From Wenzhouxiangella sp042310355 (GTDB lineage: Bacteria; Pseudomonadota; Gammaproteobacteria; Xanthomonadales; Wenzhouxiangellaceae): 64,000 nt of DNA. The number at the start of each line of letters is the position of its first letter. Position 1 is the stretch's first letter. A program made the translations under genes and the position numbers. The stretch covers positions 186,001 to 250,000 of the forward strand of contig NZ_JBHJMR010000003.1 in assembly GCF_042310355.1 (NCBI RefSeq), given 5' to 3'. The notes below the pieces were generated by a model, which was given only the letters and a program-made list of their open reading frames with translations, did no database searches and was not told the DNA's origin. This document shows, one piece after another, positions 1 to 8,464 of the stretch.

Positions 1-830
1 TAGACCTGCATCAGGGCGGTCATGCCGATCGGCTCGATCACGGCCTGCTTGATGCCCCAGGCGAAAACCAGCGCGATGACCAGGGTCAGGAAGCCGGCGG
101 TGCCCGGGAACAGCGAGACCAGGCCGGCGACCGGCAGCAGCACCACCAGGAAGACGAGGAAGGTCATGGCCCAGATGAAGAAGGCCAGCCAGAAGGCGTT
201 CTTCAGAAAGGTCTTGTAGTTCTGGGCGTAGAGAACCAGCGCGGTCTGGCCCGAGCGCCAGGGGTTGTCGGACTTGGTGCGCATGTTGTGCGCCAGGATC
301 ACCTCGTCGAGGTAGGTCAGCGACAGGTTGACGATCGTGTTGACGAACTTGACCAGGCCCTGCAGGCCGGGAATCGGAATGAAGGCGGTGATGGTGAAGA
401 ACGCCCGGTTGAAGGCCTTGAGTACGCCCTTGATGAGCTGGTCGATGCCGAACAGCACCGAGGATTCCACGAAACGCTCGCGCACGATGCCCTGGGCGTA
501 GTCGATCTGGCCCTTGCCGCCGGGCAGTTCCCGCCCTTCGAGCAGCTCGACCAGCACGGCGATGTGGCCGGCCTTGACCATGTAGAGCAGGTACTCGCGC
601 AGGAAGTAGATGATGGTTGACGTGATGCCGAAGCCGACCAGGCCGCCCCAGACGCTGAACGCGCCGGGATCGTCGCCAATATGGCCGATGAAATAGCCGA
701 TTCCCGCGCCGACGCCGGTCACCAGCACGTAGGCCAGCGTGATGCCGAAGTAGATCAGGAAGCGGAAGATCAGAAACGGCATGGTCTTGGCCATCAGGCC
801 GAGCACTTCGCCGATCTTGAAGTCCATCAT
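1..830 (-). CDS. Multi-pass membrane protein of unknown function (partial, C-terminus outside window)
   Basis: An open frame starts at ATG 830 (a second ATG follows at once) and runs off the window edge after 276 codons without a stop. The product has hydrophobic stretches at about residues 16-50, 60-87, 213-245 and 248-270, so it is an inner-membrane protein with several spans. Between the second and third blocks is a mixed region of about 120 residues with amphipathic character. I recognise no family motif and no catalytic signature. A purine-rich CGAGGGA lies about 10 bases before the start. The neighbouring dehydrogenase gene is on the same strand but 228 bases away, so co-transcription is uncertain. 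Real gene status is supported by length and hydrophobic pattern; function is unknown. Confidence 0.75.
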   Translation of the reverse strand, partial: MMDFKIGEVLGLMAKTMPFLIFRFLIYFGITLAYVLVTGVGAGIGYFIGHIGDDPGAFSVWGGLVGFGITSTIIYFLREYLLYMVKAGHIAVLVELLEGRELPGGKGQIDYAQGIVRERFVESSVLFGIDQLIKGVLKAFNRAFFTITAFIPIPGLQGLVKFVNTIVNLSLTYLDEVILAHNMRTKSDNPWRSGQTALVLYAQNYKTFLKNAFWLAFFIWAMTFLVFLVVLLPVAGLVSLFPGTAGFLTLVIALVFAWGIKQAVIEPIGMTALMQV

Positions 831-1058
831 TGGGAAATCCCTCGTTCGCAGCTGGTTGATTGTGTCTGATATTACGGGAAAACGGGATGGATCGTGCCAG
901 GTGGTTCTTTGGTTTTTGGGTGTTTTGGTTCCGTACGTTGGGATCGCGGGGCAGCATTGCCGCGCGCGACAAGGTACTGCGGGCAGCGCGGGCTCGGGGA
1001 TGCGCTGCCGACCCGCGCGCGCCGGCCCCGAGGGCTCGGCGCGGCGGGGTGTCGGGGT
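831..1058. other. Intergenic gap, nothing recognised
   Basis: These 228 bases separate the partial membrane protein gene from the dehydrogenase gene. They contain a T/G-rich stretch around 905-935 and a very GC-rich stretch around 985-1045. I see no RNA gene, clear terminator or repeat. Confidence 0.5.
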
Positions 1059-1772
1059 TTAAAGGTTACGGAGGTCGACGAAGTCGCCCGACTCGTGGTT
1101 TTTCCTCAGGTCGTCGAGCAGGTCGAGAATCGTTTCACCCACCTCGCGCGGCTTGGGCATGTTCTCGGTGCCGCGAGCTTCCTTGAGCTTTTGCACCGAG
1201 GGAAACTCCTCGCCATCGACCTCGTCGCGGATGTAGTCCTGCATGCCGGTCTCGACCAGGCCCGGCGCCAGGCTAATCAGGTGCGTGTCGGGCATTTCGG
1301 GGGCGTAGAGCTTGACCAGGTTATTGAGCGCGGCTTTGGACAGCGAATACCCGCCCCAGCCGTAGTTCATGTTGACCGCCGCGCCCGAGGAGATGGCCAC
1401 GACTTGGTCGATCGGGATCTGTCGCTCGATGAACCAGTCCAGGATCAGCTTGTTGGCCCATACGTTGACGCGCATCATGTGCTCGAGGTCGTGCACGTCG
1501 GTATTCGAGATTTCCTGGATGCGTCCGAGCATGCCGGCGTTGAGCACGACCAGGTCGAGCCGCTGGCAGTCGGACAGCAATCGGTCGAGGCCCTCCTCCA
1601 GGTGGTTGAGGTTGCCGATGTCCTGCTTGCGGTCGCGGATGCCCTCGTCGTCGTGCTCGGCCAGGGGGCAGCCTCGCCGGCTCATACCCCAGACGATGGC
1701 GTCACGCTCGAGCAGCGCTTCGGTCAGCCCCAGGCCCAGGCCGCTGCTGTTGCCGGTGATGAAAACGTTCAT
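1059..1772 (-). CDS. Short-chain dehydrogenase/reductase (SDR family)
   Basis: This 237-residue protein has the classical SDR layout. The N-terminal dinucleotide-binding motif TGNSSGLG is at residues 6-13, an NAG motif (VVLNAGML) lies in the middle, and the catalytic serine region (ISSGAAVN) is followed by YSLSK, which matches the family YxxxK active site. It is therefore expected to be a soluble NAD(P)-dependent oxidoreductase; the substrate cannot be told from sequence. Its start lies only 6 bases after the stop of the upstream S9 peptidase gene, so the two are probably one transcript with the peptidase first. Length is normal for a classical SDR. Confidence 0.9.
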   Translation of the reverse strand: MNVFITGNSSGLGLGLTEALLERDAIVWGMSRRGCPLAEHDDEGIRDRKQDIGNLNHLEEGLDRLLSDCQRLDLVVLNAGMLGRIQEISNTDVHDLEHMMRVNVWANKLILDWFIERQIPIDQVVAISSGAAVNMNYGWGGYSLSKAALNNLVKLYAPEMPDTHLISLAPGLVETGMQDYIRDEVDGEEFPSVQKLKEARGTENMPKPREVGETILDLLDDLRKNHESGDFVDLRNL

Positions 1773-1778
1773 TGTGGT

Positions 1779-4145
1779 TTACTTCCTCCCGATCGTACGT
1801 TCGAATAAATTCAGGATACGCCAGTATTCGTCGCGCCAGCTATCCGGACGGGTGAATCCGTGCCCCTCCATCGGATAGGACGCCATTTCCCAGTGATTCT
1901 TTTCCAGCTCGATCAGCCGTTGTGCCAGCCGCACCGAGTCCTGGTAGAAGACGTTGTCGTCGAGCATGCCGTGGGCGATCAGCAGGTGGCCTTCCAGGCC
2001 CTCGGCAAACTCGATCGGTGAGCTGCGCTTGTAGGCTTCCGGGTCCACCTCGGGCGTGTTGAGGATGTTCGAGGTGTAGAAGTGGTTGTAGTGGGCCCAG
2101 TCGGTGACCGGCCGCAGCGCCGCGCCGGCGTCGAACACTTCGGGCGCGTTGAACATCGCCATGAAGGCCATGAAGCCGCCGTAGGAGCCGCCGTAGACGC
2201 CGACGCGCCCGGGGTCGGCATCGTGGTTTTCCACCAGCCAGTCGACGCCATCGACCAGGTCCTCCAGTTCGGGCGTGCCCATCTGCCGGTAGATGGCGGT
2301 GCGCCAGTCGCGGCCGTAGCCGGCGCTGGCGCGAAAGTCCATGTCGAGCACGTGATAGCCGCGCTCTGTCAGCAGGTTGTGGAACATCTGCTCACGGAAG
2401 TAGTTGGGATAGCGCAGCCAGGTGTTCTGCAGGTAGCCGGCGCCGTGGACGAACAGCACCACCGGGTGTTTCTCGCCGCCGTGAGGCGGCTCGGCGCGGG
2501 CCGGGTAGAACTTGGACCAGACCGGGCGGTCGACGTGGCTCGAGGGCACGCCGACGATCTCGGGCTGTTGCCACTCGACGGCCCTGAATTGATCGGAGCG
2601 GGTGTCGGTCAGCGGTTCGAGTTCGCCGGAGTCGAGATCCACGAGCCCGACCTGCGGCGGCAGGTAGGACTCGGAGAAACGGACCAGCACGCGCTCGTCG
2701 TCGCCCGGGCGGGCGGTGAATGACTCGACGCCCCGGTGTTGGGTGATGCGCTCGAGTTCGCCGTCGGCGAGCGTCAGGCGGAATAGGTCATACTCGCTCG
2801 GGTGCGAGCGGTTGGTAAGCATCAGCACCGATTCGCCGTCCTGCCGGACCGATGGTTCGAAGACTTCGAAATCACCGCGGGTGTGTTGCTCCCGCTCACC
2901 CGAGCGCGCGCCGACGGTGTAGAAGTGGCTGTAGCCCGATTCCTCCGACAGCAGCCACAGCCTTTCGGATTCCGGCAGCCAGCCGAAATCGTTGAAGTAC
3001 CAGTTGATCCAGGCTTCGTCGGTCAGGCGGTGGCGGTTGTCCAGGGCCGGCTCTTCGGCGGCCGTGTCGACCACGGCCAGCCAGCGATCCTTGTTGTCGA
3101 TGGCGCGAAGCTGCACCGCGGCCAGCTCGCCGTCCGGGTGCCATTCGAGGCCGTTGACGCTGACTTCGCGCAGTTCGTCCTCGCCCAGCGGCTCGATATC
3201 CTGTTCCTGCTTGAGCTCGGCCAGGGGATCGGTGTCGATGCCCGGCAGGCCCTCGAAGCCGAGCTCATGCTTTTCGCGTTTCTCGAGGTCCAGCAGCCAC
3301 AGCTTGCTCGGCGCCGGCGCATTGCGGCCGACGCGCGTGCGCACATCCTTGACGTCAATGTAGCCCGACTGGGTCACGTACTGCGGCATCCGGCCGTCCT
3401 GACCCTCGGCGTGGCCGGCCGGCTGGACGGCCAGCAGCAGCCAGCGGCCGTCGGGTGAGAGGCTTGAAGCGCCCGGCTCCATGCCCTTGCCCAGGTACCA
3501 GGGCGCGACCGATCGGCTGGGATCCTCGGCAGCCGCCTTCTCGGCTTCGCTGTGGGCCTCGAGCTGGTCCTCGCGCTGGTCGCGCAGGCTCTCGAACAAG
3601 CGTAGCTGCATCCGGGCCAGATCGTCTTCGGGTTCGGCGGCGGGTTTGTCCTCGAAGCGCAGGTCGGTCACCGGCCAGCTCAGGCGATCGGCCAGGTCAT
3701 GGACCCACCACTGGCTGCCGCGGCGGAAGACAACGCGTTCGCCTTCGGGGCCGAAGGCCGGCTGTGCGTCGGACTCCGTACTGCGCGTGAGCTGCACCAG
3801 TTCGTCGCGCTCGGGTAGTCGGGCAAACAGGTTGCCGTCGCGCACGAACACGACGCGCCCCGTCTGATGGTGGACGACCGGGTCGGCGCCGTCGATGTCG
3901 GCCTGGGCGGCATACTCGACCACGCTGTCCTCGCCGCTGTCCAGGTCGATGCGGTGAATGTCCTGGAGCTCGCTATCGTCGCGCTCGACGCGGTAGTAGA
4001 CGGCCTCGCCGTCGAGCTGCCACCAGGCTTCCTCGACTGGCGGGCCAATCCACTGCGGGTCGGCCATGATCTGATCGAGGTCGGGCGTCTGGGCCGATGC
4101 ACTGCCGGCCAGCAGCACGGCGGCTGCACAGAAAAATCGCTTCAT
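1779..4145 (-). CDS. Secreted prolyl oligopeptidase-type serine peptidase (S9, DPP IV-like)
   Basis: The 788-residue product begins with a signal peptide (MKRFFCAAAVLLAGSASA, cleavage near residue 18), so it acts in the periplasm or outside the cell. Residues of about 30-520 look like the beta-propeller domain of S9 peptidases. The C-terminal alpha/beta-hydrolase domain carries GGSYGG with the nucleophile Ser654, the Asp pair 729-730 in HGMLDDNV, and His762 in MEGHGF, giving a complete triad. The family removes dipeptides or cuts short peptides, often after proline or alanine. A start-proximal AAGGA supports ATG 4145, and a TAGAAT -10-like hexamer lies at 4180-4185 on this strand. The dehydrogenase gene follows after 6 bases. 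Confidence 0.93.
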   Translation of the reverse strand: MKRFFCAAAVLLAGSASAQTPDLDQIMADPQWIGPPVEEAWWQLDGEAVYYRVERDDSELQDIHRIDLDSGEDSVVEYAAQADIDGADPVVHHQTGRVVFVRDGNLFARLPERDELVQLTRSTESDAQPAFGPEGERVVFRRGSQWWVHDLADRLSWPVTDLRFEDKPAAEPEDDLARMQLRLFESLRDQREDQLEAHSEAEKAAAEDPSRSVAPWYLGKGMEPGASSLSPDGRWLLLAVQPAGHAEGQDGRMPQYVTQSGYIDVKDVRTRVGRNAPAPSKLWLLDLEKREKHELGFEGLPGIDTDPLAELKQEQDIEPLGEDELREVSVNGLEWHPDGELAAVQLRAIDNKDRWLAVVDTAAEEPALDNRHRLTDEAWINWYFNDFGWLPESERLWLLSEESGYSHFYTVGARSGEREQHTRGDFEVFEPSVRQDGESVLMLTNRSHPSEYDLFRLTLADGELERITQHRGVESFTARPGDDERVLVRFSESYLPPQVGLVDLDSGELEPLTDTRSDQFRAVEWQQPEIVGVPSSHVDRPVWSKFYPARAEPPHGGEKHPVVLFVHGAGYLQNTWLRYPNYFREQMFHNLLTERGYHVLDMDFRASAGYGRDWRTAIYRQMGTPELEDLVDGVDWLVENHDADPGRVGVYGGSYGGFMAFMAMFNAPEVFDAGAALRPVTDWAHYNHFYTSNILNTPEVDPEAYKRSSPIEFAEGLEGHLLIAHGMLDDNVFYQDSVRLAQRLIELEKNHWEMASYPMEGHGFTRPDSWRDEYWRILNLFERTIGRK

Positions 4146-4179
4146 CGGATCCTTGCGCTGTCTTGATTTCCGACCCCGG

Positions 4180-4185
4180 ATTCTA
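4180..4185 (-). promoter_or_regulatory. Candidate -10 hexamer TAGAAT for the S9 peptidase gene
   Basis: TAGAAT on the minus strand ends about 35 bases before the ATG at 4145. No convincing -35 is visible. The same hexamer recurs before several other genes here (16057, 45629, 55004), which supports it as the local -10 type. Confidence 0.4.
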
Positions 4186-4229
4186 CACGGATGGCGCGGT
4201 GCTTCGGCTCGGTGGTAAGCCCATCACGG

Positions 4230-5882
4230 CTACCAGCCCGACTCGAATCGATCCCGGAAGACCTGCCCGATGTCGGGCTCGGCGATTTCCGCCCCGTAAC
4301 GGCCCAGGTAGGGTTCGCGGTGGGGCGGTTTCAGGTTCATCCCGGCGTCGAAGTAGTCGTCCCCGTCCAGGTTGTCACTGTTGGACAGGTAAACGTGCTG
4401 CGGCCAGGGCGCGGGCGAGGATACGTTGCGCTGGGTGAAGATGTTGCCCCCGGGCATGTTGGCGAGGTTGCCGCCCTCGTAGTCGACGCCCTGTCGCAGT
4501 GAATTGCGGTACAGCCAGACGGGCGTCTCCTCGGTCCAGGTGAAGTACGACAAGGAGCCGTTGGTGAACATCTTGAGCGCGCCGCCGCGGCTGCTTTCGG
4601 GGTCGTAGGGGCTATGCAGGGTGTTGAAGGCGAACTCGATGCTGCGCGAGGCACTCAGGCCGAGCGCGCCGGCGAGGTTGCCCTGGCCGCCCCACTGGTT
4701 GTCGGCGCCGAAGTGGTTGGCCCGAAGCGTGATGTTCTCGTTGTAGCGTTTCATCCAGAACAGTGCCCAGGTGGCGCTGTCGCCGGTGTTGAAATGGGCG
4801 CCTGCGGCGCGGTTGTTCTCGAACACCGCATGGCGTAGCCGGTAGGCGCTGGTGAATATCCCGTTGTCGCCGCTCATGCGGTTGTTGACGACCGCGACGT
4901 TGTCCCGGAAGAAGTCGGGATCGGTGAACATGATGATCGAGGAGTTGCCCAGGCCGACGTTGCTGGCGTTGCCCTGGAATCGGCTGAAGTGGACATCGTG
5001 CAGGGTCAGGCGGTCGGTGCCGCTCCAGGCGGTCATCATGTGGATGGGCTCGCCCTCGTCCTGGAAGAAGTCGGCACGGTGGCGATGCTCGAGGTTGCCC
5101 AGGTAGAAGTCCTCGTGGTCGATCACCAGGTTGCCCTCGTAGGCTTCGAGCACGCCCCCGCGACCGGGCCAGCCCACCCACACCGCGGGTGCGGGTGTGT
5201 CGTCGCCACTGCCCGCGGCGATGCGCAGGTTGCCGTTGGTTCGGTTGCCGTCCATGCCGACCGTCCCGGCCAGGTAGACGCGATGGTCTTCGAACTGCGC
5301 GCCGCCGTCGTGAATGCGCTGGACCGTCCGGAACGGCGCGTCGACCGAGCCGTCGTTGGCGTCGTCGCCGGTGTCGGCGTCGACGAATACCCAGCCATCG
5401 GTGCCCACCGTCAACGAAATCGGCACGTCGATGGTGTTCAGCGCCTGGTCGGTCACCCGCAGCAGGATCTCGTACTGCCCGGCCTGCGGATCGTTCCACC
5501 ACACGCGGCCGTAGTCGTCGGTCACGCGGTGAAGAATGAAACCGTCGTCACGCACGCGCTCGAGTTCGCCACCGATGGCCAGGCCTTCGGCGCCGCCGTT
5601 GTCGATGATCTCGTAGCGAAACGGCCAGGCGCCGCCCTGGACGACGACGGGAATCTCCCAGCGCACGCCGGGGTGGGCGTTCTTGCCGATGGCCCATTCG
5701 GCTGATTCGGCGTTGCGCGGGTGGACCAGGTGCATCGGCATCCTCGCCTCGGCGCGGTAGTCCCCAGGAAGGCGCCAGTCCCCGGGCATTTCGCCGGCCG
5801 CGGAAGATGTAATGAGCGGCGTGCCGAGCATCGCCGAAAAGGCGATTGAGAAAAGTGAGATGCTGACGAGCGTTCGGATCAT
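4230..5882 (-). CDS. Secreted right-handed beta-helix protein (DUF1565-like)
   Basis: From ATG 5882 the product is 550 residues with a signal peptide of about 29 residues (MIRTLVSISLFSIAF and following). The frame is open further upstream to 6116, but that extension is arginine/proline-rich and lacks a start signal, so I reject it. After a beta-sandwich-like N-terminal part comes VDADTGDDANDGS, the usual entry to DUF1565/pectate-lyase-type parallel beta-helices. Many N/G-rich turns follow, as in polysaccharide-active or adhesive beta-helix proteins. The last residues are FRDRFESGW, resembling the C-terminal tail of two other secreted products in this window. No catalytic residues can be assigned; it may be a carbohydrate-binding or lyase-like extracellular protein. 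Confidence 0.8.
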   Translation of the reverse strand: MIRTLVSISLFSIAFSAMLGTPLITSSAAGEMPGDWRLPGDYRAEARMPMHLVHPRNAESAEWAIGKNAHPGVRWEIPVVVQGGAWPFRYEIIDNGGAEGLAIGGELERVRDDGFILHRVTDDYGRVWWNDPQAGQYEILLRVTDQALNTIDVPISLTVGTDGWVFVDADTGDDANDGSVDAPFRTVQRIHDGGAQFEDHRVYLAGTVGMDGNRTNGNLRIAAGSGDDTPAPAVWVGWPGRGGVLEAYEGNLVIDHEDFYLGNLEHRHRADFFQDEGEPIHMMTAWSGTDRLTLHDVHFSRFQGNASNVGLGNSSIIMFTDPDFFRDNVAVVNNRMSGDNGIFTSAYRLRHAVFENNRAAGAHFNTGDSATWALFWMKRYNENITLRANHFGADNQWGGQGNLAGALGLSASRSIEFAFNTLHSPYDPESSRGGALKMFTNGSLSYFTWTEETPVWLYRNSLRQGVDYEGGNLANMPGGNIFTQRNVSSPAPWPQHVYLSNSDNLDGDDYFDAGMNLKPPHREPYLGRYGAEIAEPDIGQVFRDRFESGW

Positions 5883-6231
5883 TGTTTCGGGCTCCGGTCG
5901 TGCTGGTGGACCCCTTGTTTCATGAGCGCGCGCACATCGCGCGTCGCGCGGCTTCGGCTCGCGCGGCCGTCCCCACGCCGCGCTGTACGAGCACCGCCGA
6001 ATGTTCGCCTCGGTTGGCCGATAATTCAAGCCCGGTTCCCGACTGTGTAGGATTCTCCGGGTACTCGAGGGCCGTGTCGATTCGAGGGTGGGTGATTCCA
6101 CTCGCCGTTGCCACAACCGGGAGTCTTTACATCGTGGGTGGTCTTCGTGATAGTCTCTCGTCCCCGGTCGCGCCAGAGGCGGGATCGGGACGGCTGATCT
6201 CCGGCCGGAAAGCGATTTTTCGGGATCGGGC
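5883..6231. other. Intergenic region upstream of the beta-helix gene and the initiator tRNA
   Basis: About 350 bases between divergent units. It contains GC-rich self-complementary sequence around 5938-5970 and must hold the promoter of the beta-helix gene on the minus strand, though I cannot point to it. A frame crossing this region and the antisense of the tRNA is a known type of spurious protein and is not annotated. Confidence 0.5.
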
Positions 6232-6260
6232 TTGCATAAAATCGGAGTCGATCCTATAAT
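6232..6260 (+). promoter_or_regulatory. Sigma-70 promoter of the initiator tRNA/rimP-nusA operon
   Basis: TTGCAT (6232-6237) and a perfect TATAAT (6255-6260) are separated by exactly 17 bases. The tRNA begins 13 bases after the -10, which places transcription start a few bases before the mature tRNA end. Confidence 0.85.
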
Positions 6261-6272
6261 TGCGAATTCGAT

Positions 6273-6349
6273 TGCGGGGTGGAGCAGTCTGGCAGCTCGT
6301 CGGGCTCATAACCCGAAGGTCGCAGGTTCGAATCCTGCCCCCGCTACCA
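6273..6349 (+). tRNA. metY: Initiator tRNA-fMet (CAT anticodon)
   Basis: The 77-base cloverleaf carries CTCATAA in the anticodon loop and an encoded CCA end at 6347-6349. It is the initiator rather than an elongator because three consecutive G:C pairs close the anticodon loop (GGG/CCC). The first base also cannot pair with base 72: it is a T:T mismatch, where E. coli has C:A. The T-arm GCAGG-TTCGAAT-CCTGC is perfect. Position directly before rimP-nusA-infB matches the metY locus of enterobacteria. It has its own strong promoter and is followed within 20 bases by an intrinsic terminator. Confidence 0.97.
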
Positions 6350-6363
6350 GGTTTTTGGAGATG

Positions 6364-6394
6364 AAAAAAGCCCCTGGTCAAAGGGGCTTTTTTT
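6364..6394 (+). terminator. Intrinsic terminator between tRNA-fMet and rimP
   Basis: AAAAAAGCCCCT and AGGGGCTTTTTTT form a strong stem with a short loop followed by a run of seven T. It lies 14 bases after the tRNA. It probably ends much of the tRNA transcript and lets part read through into rimP, because no separate promoter for rimP is obvious. Confidence 0.88.
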
Positions 6395-6417
6395 GTTACA
6401 GGGCCGGAGTCTCAGTC

Positions 6418-6900
6418 GTGGCAGTAAGCGACAAGTTGCAAGCGTTGCTGGCACCGCTGGTCGAAGATCTCGATTACGAGTTCGTCGGCATCGAGTACCA
6501 GTCCAACCCCAAGAATCGGCTGATCCGGCTCTACATCGACCGGCCGGAAGTCGGCATCGGAATCGAGGACTGCGAGCGCGTCAGCCGCGAAGTGTCGGCC
6601 CTGCTGGACGTCGAAGACCCGGTCAGTGGCCAGTACACGCTGGAAGTCTCTTCCCCCGGAATCGAGCGGCCGCTGTTTACCGGCGCGCATTTCGCCCGGT
6701 TTGTCGGCGAGATGGCAAAGGTGATGCTGGCCGTGCCGATGGACGGGCGCCGCAAGTTCAAGGGCCTGATCGTCGGTGCCGACGATGAACAAGTGGTTCT
6801 GGATGTTGATGGCGAGCATTTCACGCTGACCGTCGCCGATATCCAGCGCGCCCATCTGGCGCCGGACGTGGACGCCTTGCTGGCGGAGAAGCGACATTAG
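6418..6900 (+). CDS. rimP: Ribosome maturation factor RimP
   Basis: RimP helps assemble the 30S ribosomal subunit. The 160-residue product has the two-domain RimP layout: an N-terminal half with the family-typical DYEFVGIEYQ and IEDCERVSREVSALLDVEDP segments, and a C-terminal Sm-like beta domain. The frame is open far upstream through the tRNA, so the start must be internal. GTG 6418 (MAVSDKLQ) gives the usual family N-terminus and has GGAG 10 bases before it. It is the first protein gene of the rimP-nusA-infB-rbfA-truB cluster, 38 bases before nusA. Confidence 0.94.
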   Translation: MAVSDKLQALLAPLVEDLDYEFVGIEYQSNPKNRLIRLYIDRPEVGIGIEDCERVSREVSALLDVEDPVSGQYTLEVSSPGIERPLFTGAHFARFVGEMAKVMLAVPMDGRRKFKGLIVGADDEQVVLDVDGEHFTLTVADIQRAHLAPDVDALLAEKRH

Positions 6901-6938
6901 GAACGGATTCTTATGACTTATTGCGGAACTTGGCAATC

Positions 6939-8444
6939 ATGAGCAAGGGCAAGGAAATCCTGCAGGTGGTCGAGGCCGTCTCGAACGAGAAGGGCCTGAC
7001 GCACGAGACGATCTTCGAGGCGATCGAGGCCGCGCTGGCTTCGGCTGCGCGACGCCGTCACCCCGAGGATATCGAAGTGCGCGTGGCGATCGACCGCGAC
7101 ACGGGCGACTACGAGGCCTTCCGCCGCTGGGAAGTGATTTCCGACGACGAGGAAGAAGCCGAGCTTGAGTCCGAGGACAGGCAGATTCGGCTGACCGACG
7201 CGAAGGAGCACGATGCGGACCTGGAGGTCGGCGATTTCATCGAAGAGCAGATGGAGCCGCCCGAGTTCGGTCGCATCGCCGCCCAGGCCGCCAAGCAGGT
7301 CATCGTCCAGCGCGTGCGCCAGGCCGAGCGCGCCCAGGTGGTCGAAGCCTTCGAGGAGCGCGTGGGTGAACTGATCAGCGGCCAGATCAAGCGCATGGAG
7401 AAGGGCGGCATCATGCTCGACCTCGGTGAAAACGCCGAGGCCTTCATCCCGTCGCGCCACACCATCCCCGGCGAGACCGCGCGCATCAACGACCGTGTGC
7501 GCGGCTACCTCTACGAGGTACGCCCGGAGGTTCGCGGTCCGCAGCTGTTTGTCAGCCGCACCATGAACGAATTTCTCATCGAGCTGTTCAAGCTCGAGGT
7601 GCCCGAGATCGGCCAGGACCTGCTCGAGCTCAAGGGCGCGGCCCGCGACCCGGGTCGGCGCGCCAAGATCGCCGTCCACGCGCTGGATTCGCGCACGGAT
7701 CCGATCGGCGCCTGTGTCGGCATGCGCGGTTCGCGCGTCCAGGCCGTTTCGAACGAGCTGGCCGGCGAGCGCATCGACATCATCCTGTGGGACGAAAACC
7801 CGGCCCAGTTCGTGATCAACGCGATGGCGCCGGCCGAAGTCCACTCGATCGTGGTCGACGAGGACACCAACAGCATGGATATCGCCGTCGAGGAGGAGAA
7901 TCTCTCGCAGGCGATCGGTCGCGGCGGACAGAACGTGCGCCTGGCCTCCGAGCTGACCGGCTGGAACCTCAACGTCATGACGATCGAGGAAGCCGAGCAG
8001 AAAAGCGAAACGGAGGCCCGCACCGTCCTCGAGATGTTCAAGACCAAGCTCGACGTCGACGAGGAAGTCGCCAATATCCTGGTGCAGGAAGGCTTCACCA
8101 ACATCGAGGAAGTCGCCTACGTGCCGGAGAGCGAGCTGCTCGAGGTCGAGGAGTTCGACGAGGGCGTTGTCGCCGAACTGCGCCAGCGCGCCCGCGATGC
8201 CCTGCTGACGCAGATGATCGCTTCCGAGGAACAGCTCGAGGAGCACAAGCCGGAGCAGGATCTGCTTGATCTGGAAGGCATGACCGATACGATTGCCTAT
8301 CGCCTGGCCGAGAAGGGCATCCGTACGCGCGACGATCTCGCCGAGTGCGCGGTCGATGAACTCGAGGAGATCGAGGATCTCGCTCCCGAGCTGGCCGCCG
8401 AGTTGATCATGACGGCGCGCGCGCACTGGTTTGCCGAGGAATAA
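6939..8444 (+). CDS. nusA: Transcription termination/antitermination factor NusA
   Basis: NusA binds RNA polymerase and controls pausing, termination and antitermination. ATG 6939 gives MSKGKEILQVVEAVSNEKG, the standard family start, and 501 residues, the usual length for a gammaproteobacterial NusA. The order is an N-terminal polymerase-binding domain (about 1-125), an S1 RNA-binding domain (about 130-200), and two KH domains including IGRGGQNVRLASELTGW. Two C-terminal acidic helix-hairpin-helix repeats follow from about residue 360, the form that contacts the polymerase alpha subunit and lambda N in enterobacteria. It is followed after 20 bases by infB. Confidence 0.96.
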   Translation: MSKGKEILQVVEAVSNEKGLTHETIFEAIEAALASAARRRHPEDIEVRVAIDRDTGDYEAFRRWEVISDDEEEAELESEDRQIRLTDAKEHDADLEVGDFIEEQMEPPEFGRIAAQAAKQVIVQRVRQAERAQVVEAFEERVGELISGQIKRMEKGGIMLDLGENAEAFIPSRHTIPGETARINDRVRGYLYEVRPEVRGPQLFVSRTMNEFLIELFKLEVPEIGQDLLELKGAARDPGRRAKIAVHALDSRTDPIGACVGMRGSRVQAVSNELAGERIDIILWDENPAQFVINAMAPAEVHSIVVDEDTNSMDIAVEEENLSQAIGRGGQNVRLASELTGWNLNVMTIEEAEQKSETEARTVLEMFKTKLDVDEEVANILVQEGFTNIEEVAYVPESELLEVEEFDEGVVAELRQRARDALLTQMIASEEQLEEHKPEQDLLDLEGMTDTIAYRLAEKGIRTRDDLAECAVDELEEIEDLAPELAAELIMTARAHWFAEE

Positions 8445-8464
8445 TCGAGGTACAAGGAATATAC

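Noticed and set aside
894..1808. 304-codon plus-strand frame over the dehydrogenase
   Set aside because: Antisense to a gene with clear SDR motifs; no similarity of its own.
5883..6116. N-terminal extension of the beta-helix protein to 6116
   Set aside because: Arg/Pro-rich without conservation; the internal ATG 5882 opens a signal peptide.
6127..6381. Open frame on the minus strand reading GGRIRTCDLRVMSPTS across the tRNA
   Set aside because: This is the antisense translation of the initiator tRNA, a well-known spurious protein.
6918..8426. 502-codon minus-strand frame over nusA
   Set aside because: Shadow of nusA; Leu/Asp/Gly-rich translation without motifs or start signal.
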